Positions 6,542 through 16,081 of a stretch of DNA of 64,000 bases are shown here, in pieces. The notes beneath the pieces were generated by a model. The model had not been told where the DNA came from, made no database searches, and saw nothing but the letters and a program-made list of their open reading frames with translations. Source of the stretch: Catonella massiliensis (GTDB lineage Bacteria; Bacillota; Clostridia; Lachnospirales; Lachnospiraceae); contig NZ_JAEPRJ010000001.1 in assembly GCF_016651435.1 (NCBI RefSeq), forward strand, positions 2,294,001 through 2,358,000, given 5' to 3'. A program made the position numbers and the translations under genes. How positions within the stretch are numbered: position 1 is the first letter of the stretch; the number at the start of each line of letters is the position of its first letter.

Positions 6542-7933
6542 TTACCTATAGAGGTCCTCAAGTGTCAGCAGTGTAACTTCTCCCTGCATTTCTGCCTCCA
6601 ACAGTGCCGGCGTAAAGCCCCCCTTGGAAAAAATATAATAGTGGAAGATTCCGTTCTGGCGAAATACTGCCGCATATCTGCGTAGCAGTTCCAATTCCTC
6701 AATTCCAATCTTCTCATTCCGATATTTACAGGAACCAATCAGATACTCGTTTCCATCTACCGGCACCCCCACAATGTCAATCTGTACCTCCTTACGGGTC
6801 TTGGAATCCGTTCCCCACCACTGTCCCACATTACTCAGCAGAATCGGTAGGTCTTTCGCATAGCGAAGCAAATATTCCTGGCACATTTTTTCAAATACCA
6901 GTCCCATATAATCAGGGTAAAAGTGTTTCACCGCCTGTTCATAGACAAGACGCATCCGCCCGGCGCTGATTACAGACATATTCCGGGGAACGAAACGATA
7001 CCAAAAACGGAAAAAGTTATCGTCAATGACATAGATCGTTTTCTTGCCAGACTTCTCCGTAATCGGCGTTTCTTTTTTCAAAATTCCTAAATCCAGCAAT
7101 ACCTTCAAGTACTTCGCACATACTCCGGATTCCAATCCGACCTTTGTGGAAATCTCGTTGGAGTGGCTGGCTCCTGCGGCAATCGCTGAAATGACAGAGT
7201 TGTAGATGGCCGGCTCTCGCAGTTCCTGCTTTAACAAATTTTCCGGCTCCTCAAACAGGTAACTGGAGGTGCTGAACAGGTTATCCAAAAGAGCTTCGTC
7301 CAAATTGCTTTCCACATCCAGTTTATTGATATAGTGCGGAATGCCGCCAGTCACGCCATATAAAAGCGCCTGGTCGGCGGCTTTCAGTTCGCGATGAAAC
7401 TCAGTAATCTCCCGGTAGGTCAGCGCCTGAATCTTAAACTGCGCCGTGCGCCGCCCATACAGAGGGCTTTCATACCCCAGCACCTGGTATTCCATAAAGC
7501 TCATAGAGGAGCCACACAGTATGAGATAAATCCTGCTGTCCTGCCAGCTATGATCAATGATATGCTGGAGCCTGGAGGAAATCGACTTTTCCGCTTTCGC
7601 AAGATATGGGTATTCATCAATGACAAATACCAACCGTTTCTCCATCGCCATCCCGGTAATAGCCTCCAGTGCGTCCTCATAGCTCCGATAGGTAGGAGCA
7701 CTGGTGCTGTCCGAGTTCTGACAGGTATAAATCGCCTTGGAGAGCGCTTCTAGATTTTCCTGAGAGGATGCGTTTAGGGCGGAAAAATAGACGGTAGGTT
7801 TTCCTTTGCAAAATTCGTTGATCAGGGCGGTTTTACCTACGCGTCGCCTCCCATAAATGACAACACACTCAAACCGGCCCTTTTTATAGCGGTTGTTCAT
7901 GGTGCGGAGTTCTTCTTCCCTACAATAAAACAT
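6542..7933 (-). CDS. AAA ATPase with C-terminal DUF234 nuclease-like domain
   Basis: A 463-residue protein of the archaeal-type ATPase_2/DUF234 family, common as solitary accessory genes in Clostridia; its cellular role is not established. Walker A is YGRRRVGKTALINEF (about residues 27-41) and Walker B is LVFVIDEYPYLAKAE (about 100-114). A winged-helix section follows (EISTKVGLESGVCAKYLKVL). The C-terminal DUF234 part has the PD-(D/E)XK-like spacing IDIVGVPVDGNEYLIGSCKY. Its coding sequence is clearly richer in G and C than its AT-rich neighbours, a sign of transfer. It stands alone with its own upstream region at 7934-8040. Confidence 0.85.
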   Translation of the reverse strand: MFYCREEELRTMNNRYKKGRFECVVIYGRRRVGKTALINEFCKGKPTVYFSALNASSQENLEALSKAIYTCQNSDSTSAPTYRSYEDALEAITGMAMEKRLVFVIDEYPYLAKAEKSISSRLQHIIDHSWQDSRIYLILCGSSMSFMEYQVLGYESPLYGRRTAQFKIQALTYREITEFHRELKAADQALLYGVTGGIPHYINKLDVESNLDEALLDNLFSTSSYLFEEPENLLKQELREPAIYNSVISAIAAGASHSNEISTKVGLESGVCAKYLKVLLDLGILKKETPITEKSGKKTIYVIDDNFFRFWYRFVPRNMSVISAGRMRLVYEQAVKHFYPDYMGLVFEKMCQEYLLRYAKDLPILLSNVGQWWGTDSKTRKEVQIDIVGVPVDGNEYLIGSCKYRNEKIGIEELELLRRYAAVFRQNGIFHYYIFSKGGFTPALLEAEMQGEVTLLTLEDLYR

Positions 7934-8043
7934 AGTGACCTCCTTACTTATGCAGATTGCTGAGTTACGAGTTGGTGTATTATGAGTTTATTATATACAA
8001 TACTACGGATTTGTCAACTAAAGAGTCTTGGACCTTTTAACGT

Positions 8044-8088
8044 AAAAAAAGACACTCTACAAGCAATTAACCTGTAGAATATCTTTTT
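8044..8088 (-). terminator. Rho-independent terminator downstream of uvrC
   Basis: Arms at 8046-8061 and 8073-8088 pair (AAAAAGA..CTCTACA with TGTAGA..TCTTTTT, one small bulge). On the minus strand the stem is followed by a run of seven T. It lies about 60 bp past the uvrC stop; the opposite side also has T-rich sequence. Confidence 0.6.
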
Positions 8089-8147
8089 ATTTTTATTCTC
8101 TTAACGATTTACTTCTTCAACAACTCATAACGTATGGAACGGCTTCC

Positions 8148-10013
8148 CTAATTCCTAAAAAACTCCCACACTGCCCTAGCTGCCCCTTCATTCATGCCTT
8201 CCACAGCGGCTAGTTCTTCCTCAGTCGCCTTCTTTATATCATCCAGAGAGGCAAAATGCTTCATAAGAGCCTTTCTTCTTACCTTGCCTATGCCCTTTAT
8301 GTCATCCAGCACGGAATGAACCTGATTCTTTCCTCTTAATAGCTTGTGATACTCTATCGCAAATCTATGAGTTTCATCCTGTATCCTTGTAATGAGCTTG
8401 AATAGTTCCCCATGTGTGTCTATAGGCTGCTCTACATTGTTATAATATATTCCCCTTGTTCTATGCCTGTCGTCCTTTACAAGACCTGCTACGGCTATGT
8501 CTATGCCCAGCTTTTCAAGCACCTTTAGGCAAATATTTATCTGCCCCCTTCCACCATCCATAAGGATAATGTCAGGGAAGTTTGAGAATTTGCCCTCTTT
8601 CCTGCTTCCTGCCTTCTCAAGGATTTTAAGCTCTTCCTTTTCCTTTAAGCCATGCTCAAATCTCCTTGTAAGGACTTCTTCCATAGAGGCATAGTCATTA
8701 GGGCCCACTACTCCCTTGATTTTAAACTTCCTATAGTCATTCTTCTTAGGCTTGCCGTCTTCAAATACTACCATAGAGCCAACATTTTCATAGCCACTGG
8801 TGTTGGATATATCGTAGGATTCTATCCTCTTTATATCATTTGAGATGCCAAGCAGGTCGCGAAGCTCCTTTACTGCGCCAAGAGTCCTTGCCTGCTCCCT
8901 CTTATTCCTCTCGCTGTCCTGATTAAGTACCATGGCAGCATTTTTGTAAGCAAGCTCCGTAAGCCCTGCCTTTTCACCTCTTTTAGGCACCAGTATATTT
9001 ACCTTGCTTCCCCTTTTGGTCGCTAGCCATTCTGACAAAAGCTCCTTCTCCTCCGGCTCATCCGCAAGCATAATGTCCTTGGGTATGAAAGGAGTTCCGG
9101 TGTAATACTGCTTTATAAAGTCTGTATAAATGGCCCCCTTTTCATCATCTCCAACCTCATCTAAGGAGAAATGTTCGCGGCCTATAAGCCTGCCTCCCCT
9201 TATGAAAAACACCTGCATCACGGCTTCTTTCCCGGACTTTGCAAGAGCCAGCACATCTCTGTCGTCTACATTTTCATTGGAGTTTATCTTCTGCCTGTCG
9301 CTAAATCTCTTTACATGGGTTAGCATATCCCTGTAGTTGGCAGCTTCTTCAAATTCAAGCTTTTCAGAGGCTTCCATCATCTTGTCGGTAATCATTTTCA
9401 AGATAGGCTCGTAATCCCCATTTAAGAACTTGATTACCTCATCTATCCTCTTTCTGTACTCGCTTGGCTCCACATAGCCCTGACAGACTCCGTCACACCT
9501 GCCTATCTGATAGTTGAGGCAAGGGCGCTCCTTTCCTATGTCTTTGGGCAGATTTCTCCTGCAGGTTCTTATCTTATATATCTTGTGAATGAGCTCCAAA
9601 GTCTCGCTAATATGGGCAGGATATGGGCCAAAATACTTAGCCTTATCCTTCCCCCTCTTTCTGGTAAACATAACCCTTGGATACTCCTCATCCACTGTCA
9701 CCTTGATATAAGGGTAGCTCTTATCATCCTTCATCATGGTATTGTACTTAGGGCGGTGCTCCTTAATCAGGTTACACTCCAGTACCAGGGCTTCAAGCTC
9801 AGAATCAGTTATTATGTATTCAAAATGGTCTATATTTTCAACCATCCTCTTTATCTTGGGAGAATGTCTGTTAATGCTCTGAAAATACTGACGGACTCTA
9901 TTTTTAAGGCTTATCGCCTTGCCCACATAGATGATTTCATCGAGCTCATTGTGCATAATGTAGACTCCGGGCTTTGTGGGCAGCTTCTTAAGTTCTTCCT
10001 CTATGTTAAACAT
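8148..10013 (-). CDS. uvrC: excinuclease ABC subunit C
   Basis: The 621-residue dual-incision nuclease of nucleotide excision repair, acting with UvrA/UvrB in the cytosol. Domains in order: GIY-YIG nuclease (about 10-95; [20 protein letters not shown]), the four-cysteine region around residue 160-180 ([27 protein letters not shown]), the UVR motif (about 203-238, [20 protein letters not shown]), the RNase H-like 5' nuclease domain ([32 protein letters not shown]) and C-terminal helix-hairpin-helices ([20 protein letters not shown]). All are intact. It is the only clear housekeeping gene between two accessory ATPases. Confidence 0.97.
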   Translation of the reverse strand: MFNIEEELKKLPTKPGVYIMHNELDEIIYVGKAISLKNRVRQYFQSINRHSPKIKRMVENIDHFEYIITDSELEALVLECNLIKEHRPKYNTMMKDDKSYPYIKVTVDEEYPRVMFTRKRGKDKAKYFGPYPAHISETLELIHKIYKIRTCRRNLPKDIGKERPCLNYQIGRCDGVCQGYVEPSEYRKRIDEVIKFLNGDYEPILKMITDKMMEASEKLEFEEAANYRDMLTHVKRFSDRQKINSNENVDDRDVLALAKSGKEAVMQVFFIRGGRLIGREHFSLDEVGDDEKGAIYTDFIKQYYTGTPFIPKDIMLADEPEEKELLSEWLATKRGSKVNILVPKRGEKAGLTELAYKNAAMVLNQDSERNKREQARTLGAVKELRDLLGISNDIKRIESYDISNTSGYENVGSMVVFEDGKPKKNDYRKFKIKGVVGPNDYASMEEVLTRRFEHGLKEKEELKILEKAGSRKEGKFSNFPDIILMDGGRGQINICLKVLEKLGIDIAVAGLVKDDRHRTRGIYYNNVEQPIDTHGELFKLITRIQDETHRFAIEYHKLLRGKNQVHSVLDDIKGIGKVRRKALMKHFASLDDIKKATEEELAAVEGMNEGAARAVWEFFRN

Positions 10014-10075
10014 CTGATACCTCTCTTCTTGAGGTTATTTATATTTGTAGCTTTCTTTATCTATACCTCATAACA

Positions 10076-10378
10076 CTATTCATTTTCTAACATTTCATTT
10101 ATCTTATCAATCCATTCACAATTTTCGCTTTCAAACCATTCGATAATCTTGCTAAAATTGCTATTGCCAATAATTGAATCATTTTGGTTCAGTAGCTTTA
10201 CCCTCTCACGCATAGCACTGTAGTTTTTAGGAGTAATGCAGTTCATAATCTCTTTAATCTGGTTTTCCTTTCCTTTATATCCTTTTACTTTTGTATGCTC
10301 CTCTATTATAGGTGCATTGACTTGTTTTGCCTGAGATGTAAGCATTTCATCAGTCCAATGTTTCAGTATTATTTGCAT
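10076..10378 (-). pseudogene. probable 5'-truncated partner of the AAA_15-type ATPase
   Basis: From the ATG at 10378 there are 100 residues, but the frame stays open upstream to about 10492, giving another 38 residues (TINIEYVSFAREIDGIANEI, then IIFGNPCTM) without an ATG, GTG or TTG. A TGA lies just before, inside the end of the ATPase gene. The IIFGNPCTMQIILKHW segment looks like the interior of a larger domain; NPC followed by hydrophobic residues is reminiscent of RloB-like partners of AAA_15 ATPases. I therefore read it as the C-terminal part of a truncated partner gene. It may still be translated from 10378 or from an ATA. The function is unknown; the link to defence rests on context. 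Confidence 0.5.
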
Positions 10379-10476
10379 TGTACAGGGATTACCAAATATA
10401 ATTATTTCATTTGCAATTCCATCAATTTCCCTCGCAAATGATACATACTCTATGTTTATTGTATAGGCCGGGGCGT

Positions 10477-11754
10477 CTATTTGACATCGAAATCACCCAC
10501 CTTTACATTACCCTTAATACTCAGTAGTGAATTAATCAGTTCCGGATCAGGTAGTGCACCTAGCACACCCTTTTTGTATTTTTCTATGATATCAGTTGTA
10601 TCTCTTATTCCATCCTCTGCTGTAAAATCGGCTAGCGAGTATACATATACCCCCTCTTCATCTTTATGTACGAACCAAATCTGCTCTTTACGAAACATTC
10701 TTTTGCAATCCATTAGATTAATATCATGAACTGTAAATATCATCTGGGCACTCTCATTCAATTCATTATTAAACATTGCTACAATAGCCCTTGTAAGCTT
10801 AAAATGAATGCTGCTGTCCAGTTCATCTATAACTAAAATCTTACCTTGCTCAAGAGCTTCAATCACATAGCTCGCAAGAGCAGCGATTTTCTTTGTACCT
10901 GTAGAATCAAATAATAAACTTGGCACCCTAACTCCCTTGTATGTAGACACCAGCCTTATCTGATCCATTAAATTCTCAACGACATCAAGGACTTCCTCTT
11001 CAGGCTTGTCGTTACTTCCCTCAAATTCTGTCTCAATGTTATCCATTTCTACGTACTCAAAGTTATCTAAATATAAGTCTGCATTCTTTATAAAAGCCAC
11101 GATTTTGTTTTGTAGACTATTCTTATTTTTCATCAACTCAATCGTGTGTTTCATAGGGATATTATTCATATTTACAACTTCGATTTTTTTTGCCAATCCA
11201 ATTAAATGAGATTTCATTTCAGCCATTTTCTCGAATTTACTTACATCAATTAAGTTGTATAATAAATTATTCTTTGAAATAACAGAAAACATCCCTTGTA
11301 AATTTTCATCGATGCACTTATACTCACCGCTTAGGCTATCTTTTTTTAGCCAGCAAACTTCTTTTTCATTATCATATTCATCTTTTTTAATCTCAGAGAA
11401 CTTTTCATATATATATTCTTTGTTCTGTACATCATACTTAAAGTCGTATGCAAACTTTCTGCCTGTTGACATAAATGTCATCCCCAGTTCACATACGCTA
11501 TTACCAGTAAATATATTGGTCATCAGTTCATTCTGTTCATCTAAAAGTATGCCTCTAATGGCTCTAATACACTTTATAAGGCAAGTTTTACCTGCATTGT
11601 TAGGTCCATATATTCCAACTGTTTTAAGTATGTTGAATTTATTTTCTTTATGAACATTTGAGCTAAACTTCTTGCTTCTCATGTCTGCCTTCATTGAAAA
11701 TGTAATTTCATCTCTGAACGCATAGCAGTTTTCTGCTCTTACCTCTATAATCAT
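10477..11754 (-). CDS. AAA_15/AAA_21-type ATPase (possible defence ATPase)
   Basis: About 425 residues with an ABC-like AAA fold. MIIEVRAENCYAFRDEITFSM is the typical first strand, Walker A is VGIYGPNNAGKTCLIKCIRA, an S-T-G-T-K-K signature-like loop is FDSTGTKKIAALASY, Walker B is ILVIDELDSSIH and the switch His is IFTVHDINLM. The middle is a coiled or helical insertion. Family members occur with RloB-like or nuclease partners in abortive-infection-type loci. Here the next gene is such a candidate but lacks its start. AAGGGAG before ATG 11754 overrides a TTG at 11769. A good promoter lies at 11796-11823. Confidence 0.8.
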   Translation of the reverse strand: MIIEVRAENCYAFRDEITFSMKADMRSKKFSSNVHKENKFNILKTVGIYGPNNAGKTCLIKCIRAIRGILLDEQNELMTNIFTGNSVCELGMTFMSTGRKFAYDFKYDVQNKEYIYEKFSEIKKDEYDNEKEVCWLKKDSLSGEYKCIDENLQGMFSVISKNNLLYNLIDVSKFEKMAEMKSHLIGLAKKIEVVNMNNIPMKHTIELMKNKNSLQNKIVAFIKNADLYLDNFEYVEMDNIETEFEGSNDKPEEEVLDVVENLMDQIRLVSTYKGVRVPSLLFDSTGTKKIAALASYVIEALEQGKILVIDELDSSIHFKLTRAIVAMFNNELNESAQMIFTVHDINLMDCKRMFRKEQIWFVHKDEEGVYVYSLADFTAEDGIRDTTDIIEKYKKGVLGALPDPELINSLLSIKGNVKVGDFDVK

Positions 11755-11795
11755 AGTGTCTCCCTTCAAACAGGTTATTTGACTTCGATAAGAGT

Positions 11796-11823
11796 ATTAT
11801 ATCATATTTTATTTTTTATGCAA
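11796..11823 (-). promoter_or_regulatory. promoter of the AAA_15-type ATPase gene
   Basis: On the minus strand TTGCAT (-35, 11823-11818), a 16-bp spacer and a perfect TATAAT (-10, 11801-11796), about 42 bp before the ATG at 11754. Confidence 0.6.
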
Positions 11824-11843
11824 TTATTTTCCATTAAAAATAA

Positions 11844-13271
11844 CTACTTCCACTTCCTATCCAAATGATTCCTTACTATCTCGCATTCAGCCAAGTGGCA
11901 GTACTTTGGCAGGTTTTCATTGATAACTGTTAGCAAAGCTTTAGCATCAGCCTCTATGTTGGTATATATAGCAGCACATATCTTCTCATCCCTTTCAAAT
12001 ACCTTGCAGTTCTCAGCCTTAGTCACCTCTAATATAACAGCCTCAATCTCCTCAGGGTAGATGTTTCTCGCATTCTTCCCTATGATGACCCTCTTTTTCC
12101 TTCCTGTAAAGAACAGCTTATTTCCTCTTAGATACCCCATATCCCCCGTTCTAAAGTATCCGTCTTTAGTAAAAAACTTCCTGTAATAGTCCTCTCTCCC
12201 ATAATAACCAATGAAAATATTTTCACCTTTTACAAGGATTTCACCGACTCCGTTTTCATCATCCTCATCTATTCTTACATTTTGATTTTCAAATACCGTC
12301 CCCACAGAGCCTACCTCCTGTTCCCCCGGATATTCCACGCTGATAAGTGAGGCTGTTTCAGAAAGACCGTAGGCATTTAGCAGGATTATTCCCTCCTCTG
12401 CCATCATTTCACGAATATGAGGCTCTAGAATCGCACCACCGCAAAATACTATCCTTGCCCTGCCTCCTAGCAAGGTCTTAGCAGAAATCCCCTTTTCCCT
12501 TTTTGCAAGGTAGATTTTCTCGAGGAAGATTGGTACTGTGCTAAGTATGGTAGGTTTCACTTCAAGAAGTTCCTCCACTATTTTATTCTTATCACTGCAA
12601 AGATAAATCTTCATACCTGTATATAGGGAATAAATGAAATTGCAAAGTCCTCCGTAGGTATTGCTAAGCGGCAAAAAAAGGTAGGCAGAGTCCTCCTTTG
12701 TCATCAACGCCCTTTTTAAGAGATTTTCCAGGTTCACAAACATATTCTTCTGAGAGAGCATGACCGCCTTGGGTACCCCTGTAGTTCCCGAAGAAAATAC
12801 GATTCGTGAGCAGACTCCATCATTCACCGGATAAGGAGCAGGCCTGCTTTTCTTCTCATTTTCAAGAAGTTTTGTAAATGAAATAAGCTTTATTTCCCTA
12901 TTCGTGGCATCAAAATCCAAGAAGACCTCCTCTTTTGATGAATCATAGAGTACGGCATCCACATCCACCGTTTTCATTATGTGTAAAAGCTCTTTCTTAG
13001 TCCACTGAGCTGCAAACATCACAGAACAGCCCGTATATGCCATCACAGCTATATCTGCCACCATAAAGGCGTAGGAATTTGCTCCAAATATCGCTATCCT
13101 CTTTCCTGTAAGCCCCTCTTCTTTAAGATAGGAGGCTGCTCTTAGCACATCCTCATAGAAATCTCCATAGGTGTGAGGGACAAATTCGCCCTCCACTTTT
13201 TCAAAAATATATTGATGTTCCTTCCATTTCTCATGGTTTTTAATCAAAATCTCTGCAACTTTATTTCCCAT
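11844..13271 (-). CDS. AMP-forming acyl/aryl-acid ligase (ANL superfamily), cluster gene 7
   Basis: A 475-residue adenylate-forming enzyme that activates a carboxylate with ATP, either to pass it to CoA or a carrier or to release an acyl-AMP. Motifs: the P-loop SRIVFSSGTTGVPKAVMLS (about 150-170), LNAYGLSETASLISVEYPG, YFRTGDMGYLRGNKLFFTGR (hinge Asp/Arg) and the C-terminal subdomain with NARNIYPEEIE. The protein ends HLDRKWK; a basic residue there could replace the usual A10 catalytic Lys, but the normal GK(I/L)xR tail is missing. It is the last gene of the minus-strand cluster, 247 bp after the preceding ligase and separated from it by a 13-bp tandem repeat. The substrate is unknown. Confidence 0.85.
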   Translation of the reverse strand: MGNKVAEILIKNHEKWKEHQYIFEKVEGEFVPHTYGDFYEDVLRAASYLKEEGLTGKRIAIFGANSYAFMVADIAVMAYTGCSVMFAAQWTKKELLHIMKTVDVDAVLYDSSKEEVFLDFDATNREIKLISFTKLLENEKKSRPAPYPVNDGVCSRIVFSSGTTGVPKAVMLSQKNMFVNLENLLKRALMTKEDSAYLFLPLSNTYGGLCNFIYSLYTGMKIYLCSDKNKIVEELLEVKPTILSTVPIFLEKIYLAKREKGISAKTLLGGRARIVFCGGAILEPHIREMMAEEGIILLNAYGLSETASLISVEYPGEQEVGSVGTVFENQNVRIDEDDENGVGEILVKGENIFIGYYGREDYYRKFFTKDGYFRTGDMGYLRGNKLFFTGRKKRVIIGKNARNIYPEEIEAVILEVTKAENCKVFERDEKICAAIYTNIEADAKALLTVINENLPKYCHLAECEIVRNHLDRKWK

Positions 13272-13341
13272 TGTCTTTTCCTTATATCTTCTCTTCTTGT
13301 CTTTAATTTTCGCTTTTACTTTTATTTATTATTTTTGCTTT

Positions 13342-13510
13342 ATATCTTGGCTTTATATCTTGGCTTTGTAACTTGGCTTTGTAACTTGGCTTTGTATCTT
13401 GGCTTTGTATCTCGGCTTTTTATCTTGGCTTTTTATCTCGGCTTTTTATCTCGGCTTTGTATCTTGGCTTTGTATCTTGACTTTTTATCTCGGCTTTTTA
13501 TCTCGGCTTT
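13342..13510. repeat. 13-bp tandem repeat (13 units) between two ligase genes
   Basis: Thirteen consecutive 13-bp units of consensus (g/t)TATCT(t/c)GGCTTT on the plus strand, with small drift (two units have gtaac, one has TTGAC). Reading the minus strand, the transcript of the cluster would carry A/G-rich repeats AAAGCC(G/A)AGATA. Because 13 is not a multiple of 3, the array is unlikely to be a protein repeat. An open frame across it on the plus strand just cycles through the units. Confidence 0.9.
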
Positions 13511-13518
13511 GCCTTTCT

Positions 13519-14991
13519 TTATTTATTTCTATAATATCTTTTTTCAACCATTCGTTTTAGCTTGTTATAATTGATTTTACTATGATGCTTAGCGTCGCAA
13601 GGGATTTTAGATAGAAAGGTAATAACTGTATCTTCTCCTATATCCCATTCTTTCACAAGGTATCGCAAAGCCTCTTCCTCACAGCTTCCCTCCACAAAGA
13701 GAAAGTTCTTCCCCTCGTGATAAAAAACTGCAGCTTTTCTTATACCTGAAAACCTTCTTATGGTCTCCTGTTCCAAGTTATTTGAGAAAATATCTCCCTT
13801 TTTTCCTCTTACAAATACATCTTTTCTACCCAAGTAGAATAGTTTCCCATCCACTATCCTTCCCAAATCACCTGTTTTATGCCAGTACAGCCCATTTTCA
13901 TCCACTACTCCACGCTTGTTTTCAGGGTTTAGATAGGCTGTAAGAACCACATCAGAGTGTACCATGATTTCATTATTCTCATCAGTCTTGATACATACTC
14001 CCGAAACCGCCTCACCAAGGACAGTCTGCCCCTTTTTCAGGTTATTTATATATTCATCCAAATCAGTCTTACATATAAGGTTACATTCAGTTGCGCCGTA
14101 GATGTAGGTTATTTTTGCATTTTGAAATTTATTTCTGATTAGCTCTGCCTCATAGAGGTTTAGTACTGCACCGCCGATATATACCTCCTCCACCTCCTGA
14201 AAGAAAATCTCAGTCTCCATACAAAAATCCGGAGTGGTTATAACCACCTGTGCAGACAGTTTTTGCAGGCGGTTATCCCTATTAAACAGCCTTAATATCT
14301 TTGGCTTTTTTGTAGGCATTATTATCCCACTGTAACCATTTAAAATATTTACAAAATGATACATAAATGAGGTATTGAAGGCTACTGTTTCTTCACTTCT
14401 CGCATTTATATTGCGCCTTACAAGGTCTAGCTGGCGGTAAAGGTCATCGTGGCTTCGCAAAATTATCTTAGGTCTTCCCATAGAACCCGTAGTCATCGTA
14501 AGCACAGCCACCTCATCACCTTCGACCTCTGTGAAGCTAGGTCTTTCCTGCATTTTATTACCCTTTTCATACCCATTTTCGGCAATTATCTTCTCTATAA
14601 GAATCACATCCTTAATCCTTCTAAGCTCGCCAAATACAAGCCTCACAAGCTTTGTCCTGCCCGATACCGCTATGTAGTCAGCCCTGTATTCCTCTAAAGT
14701 CCGGCGTATTAGCCTCTTCCCAGCCCAGATATCAATTATCATAAGGGAAATCCCAAGCCTGAGGCTGGCAAGCATAAAGACCAAAAGCTCGTATGATGGG
14801 GCTACAAAAAGTACTACCCTTTCCCCCTTCTTCATCCCTTTTGCCATAAGAGAAGCACAAGCCCTGTCAACATCAGCACTTAACTTGTTAAAGCTTATCT
14901 TCTTCATCTCCCTGCCCTTAATATCTATAAAGGCAGTTCTCTCCCCATACTTCTTACAAGCATCATCAAAACAATCAACTATCCTGCTCAT
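13519..14991 (-). CDS. AMP-forming ligase (ANL superfamily), cluster gene 6
   Basis: A 490-residue second adenylating enzyme, divergent from the ligase at 11844. Motifs: VAVLTMTTGSMGRPKIILRS (P-loop, about 165-185), ITYIYGATECNLI, YWHKTGDLGRIVDGKLFYLG and a C-terminal subdomain ending CDAKHHSKINYNKLKRM, where the Lys of SKIN is placed like the A10 catalytic Lys. DxKHxSKI(N/D) endings occur in acyl-AMP ligases of natural-product clusters. It starts one base after the BtaA-like gene stops (14993), so translation is probably coupled. Its neighbours suggest it activates an acid that another cluster enzyme attaches, but the substrate cannot be inferred. Confidence 0.85.
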   Translation of the reverse strand: MSRIVDCFDDACKKYGERTAFIDIKGREMKKISFNKLSADVDRACASLMAKGMKKGERVVLFVAPSYELLVFMLASLRLGISLMIIDIWAGKRLIRRTLEEYRADYIAVSGRTKLVRLVFGELRRIKDVILIEKIIAENGYEKGNKMQERPSFTEVEGDEVAVLTMTTGSMGRPKIILRSHDDLYRQLDLVRRNINARSEETVAFNTSFMYHFVNILNGYSGIIMPTKKPKILRLFNRDNRLQKLSAQVVITTPDFCMETEIFFQEVEEVYIGGAVLNLYEAELIRNKFQNAKITYIYGATECNLICKTDLDEYINNLKKGQTVLGEAVSGVCIKTDENNEIMVHSDVVLTAYLNPENKRGVVDENGLYWHKTGDLGRIVDGKLFYLGRKDVFVRGKKGDIFSNNLEQETIRRFSGIRKAAVFYHEGKNFLFVEGSCEEEALRYLVKEWDIGEDTVITFLSKIPCDAKHHSKINYNKLKRMVEKRYYRNK

Positions 14992-14992
14992 A

Positions 14993-16081
14993 TCACTCCT
15001 GCTTCGTATAAACCGAAAAGTCCCTGTAAAAATACGATTGGTTCACCCTAAAAAGCGACTTACCCTCCTCTTTCAAAAGGGTAAATTCCTTCTTTGGTAA
15101 ATATCTTCTGTTTTGCATATTCCAAACGGCAATCCTGGCGCCATTACCGCTTATTTTTTTAAGCTTATCTACATTTCTCTTAAAATCCTCCCCGCTCATA
15201 TACTCGAAAATATCTGAGAGATTGAAAAAAACAAGCTTCTCACTTTCAAGGATGTCCAAAAACGAGCCATGTATCAGCTTAATCCTAGACAGTCTTTCCC
15301 TGATAATTGGTAGATTCTCTTTCTTCAAATAAAGCGGTATGGCAGTTTTGGTGAAGTTGCCCCTCAGTATATAGCTTAGATACGGATTGTCAAAGTTTGT
15401 GCTATTAAATATGCCATACTCAAAGCGTTTTTTGATGTCTCCCGCGACATCCCTCTTATCCGCCACATACTCATAAAAACTCTTATCCCTGCCAAGGCTT
15501 CCCATTACCTTTATCCCAAAGAACATACGAAATATCGTACGAAACCTAAGGTTATCTATGTATCTTTTATAATAAAATCTCTGCTCTTTTAGTAAAGATA
15601 GAGAGCAAAACAGTCGGAGTCTTGCTTCTCTGCAAAATAAAGGGCAGACGAACTTTCTAAATATCTGAAAATATCTTTCGAACTTTCCAATATGGATGAT
15701 TCCCTGTACTATCAGCTCCCTTCTACGGTTAAAATACCTGAAGCTCTCTTCGTCCATATATTCCTTTAGAGAAAAAAATGTCTTTAGTCTGTCTGTACTC
15801 TCCTTAAGCCCAAAGAAGGCCAAAATCTCACCATAGTTTAGTCTCTCTATCGCAGCCATCTTAAGCTTCATCAGGTAAAGCTGGGTTTTATTGATATCAA
15901 AGGCATAGATTTCCTTAGGATTAGACAGTAAGAGTGCAAAGGTGTTGTCCCCTCCGCTGGCTACGGAAACCCCTGTTTCTCCCTCTTTTATATCTAAGGC
16001 CTTTAGGAGAATATTACTATCCTCCCAGCAATTTGAGTAACGTATAAATGAAAATTTATCCCTTGTCTTCATCCCTCTCAT
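14993..16081 (-). CDS. BtaA/DUF3419-like SAM 3-amino-3-carboxypropyl transferase, cluster gene 5
   Basis: A 362-residue member of the DUF3419 family. The characterised member BtaA moves the 3-amino-3-carboxypropyl group of S-adenosylmethionine onto diacylglycerol to make the homoserine lipid precursor of betaine lipids. Characteristic parts are IRYSNCWEDSNILLKALDI, SVASGGDNTFALLLSNP (SAM-binding glycine loop), AFDINKTQLYLMKLKMAAI and NLSDIFEYMSGEDF near the end. The start ATG (16081) follows GGAAAGGATAG and overlaps the upstream kinase gene by 26 bp. No BtaB-type N-methyltransferase lies in the cluster, so trimethylation to a betaine is not suggested. The product might instead be modified by the ligases, the amidotransferase-like protein or the GNAT. 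Confidence 0.8.
   Translation of the reverse strand: MRGMKTRDKFSFIRYSNCWEDSNILLKALDIKEGETGVSVASGGDNTFALLLSNPKEIYAFDINKTQLYLMKLKMAAIERLNYGEILAFFGLKESTDRLKTFFSLKEYMDEESFRYFNRRRELIVQGIIHIGKFERYFQIFRKFVCPLFCREARLRLFCSLSLLKEQRFYYKRYIDNLRFRTIFRMFFGIKVMGSLGRDKSFYEYVADKRDVAGDIKKRFEYGIFNSTNFDNPYLSYILRGNFTKTAIPLYLKKENLPIIRERLSRIKLIHGSFLDILESEKLVFFNLSDIFEYMSGEDFKRNVDKLKKISGNGARIAVWNMQNRRYLPKKEFTLLKEEGKSLFRVNQSYFYRDFSVYTKQE

Noticed and set aside
7394..7753. Plus-strand open frame inside the AAA/DUF234 gene
   Set aside because: The higher GC of this gene leaves open antisense frames; no motifs or ribosome site.
13173..13574. A 133-codon plus-strand open frame with LYLGF repeats over the tandem repeat
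   Set aside because: It is produced by the 13-bp repeat cycling through frames, has no ribosome site, and starts inside the ligase gene on the other strand.
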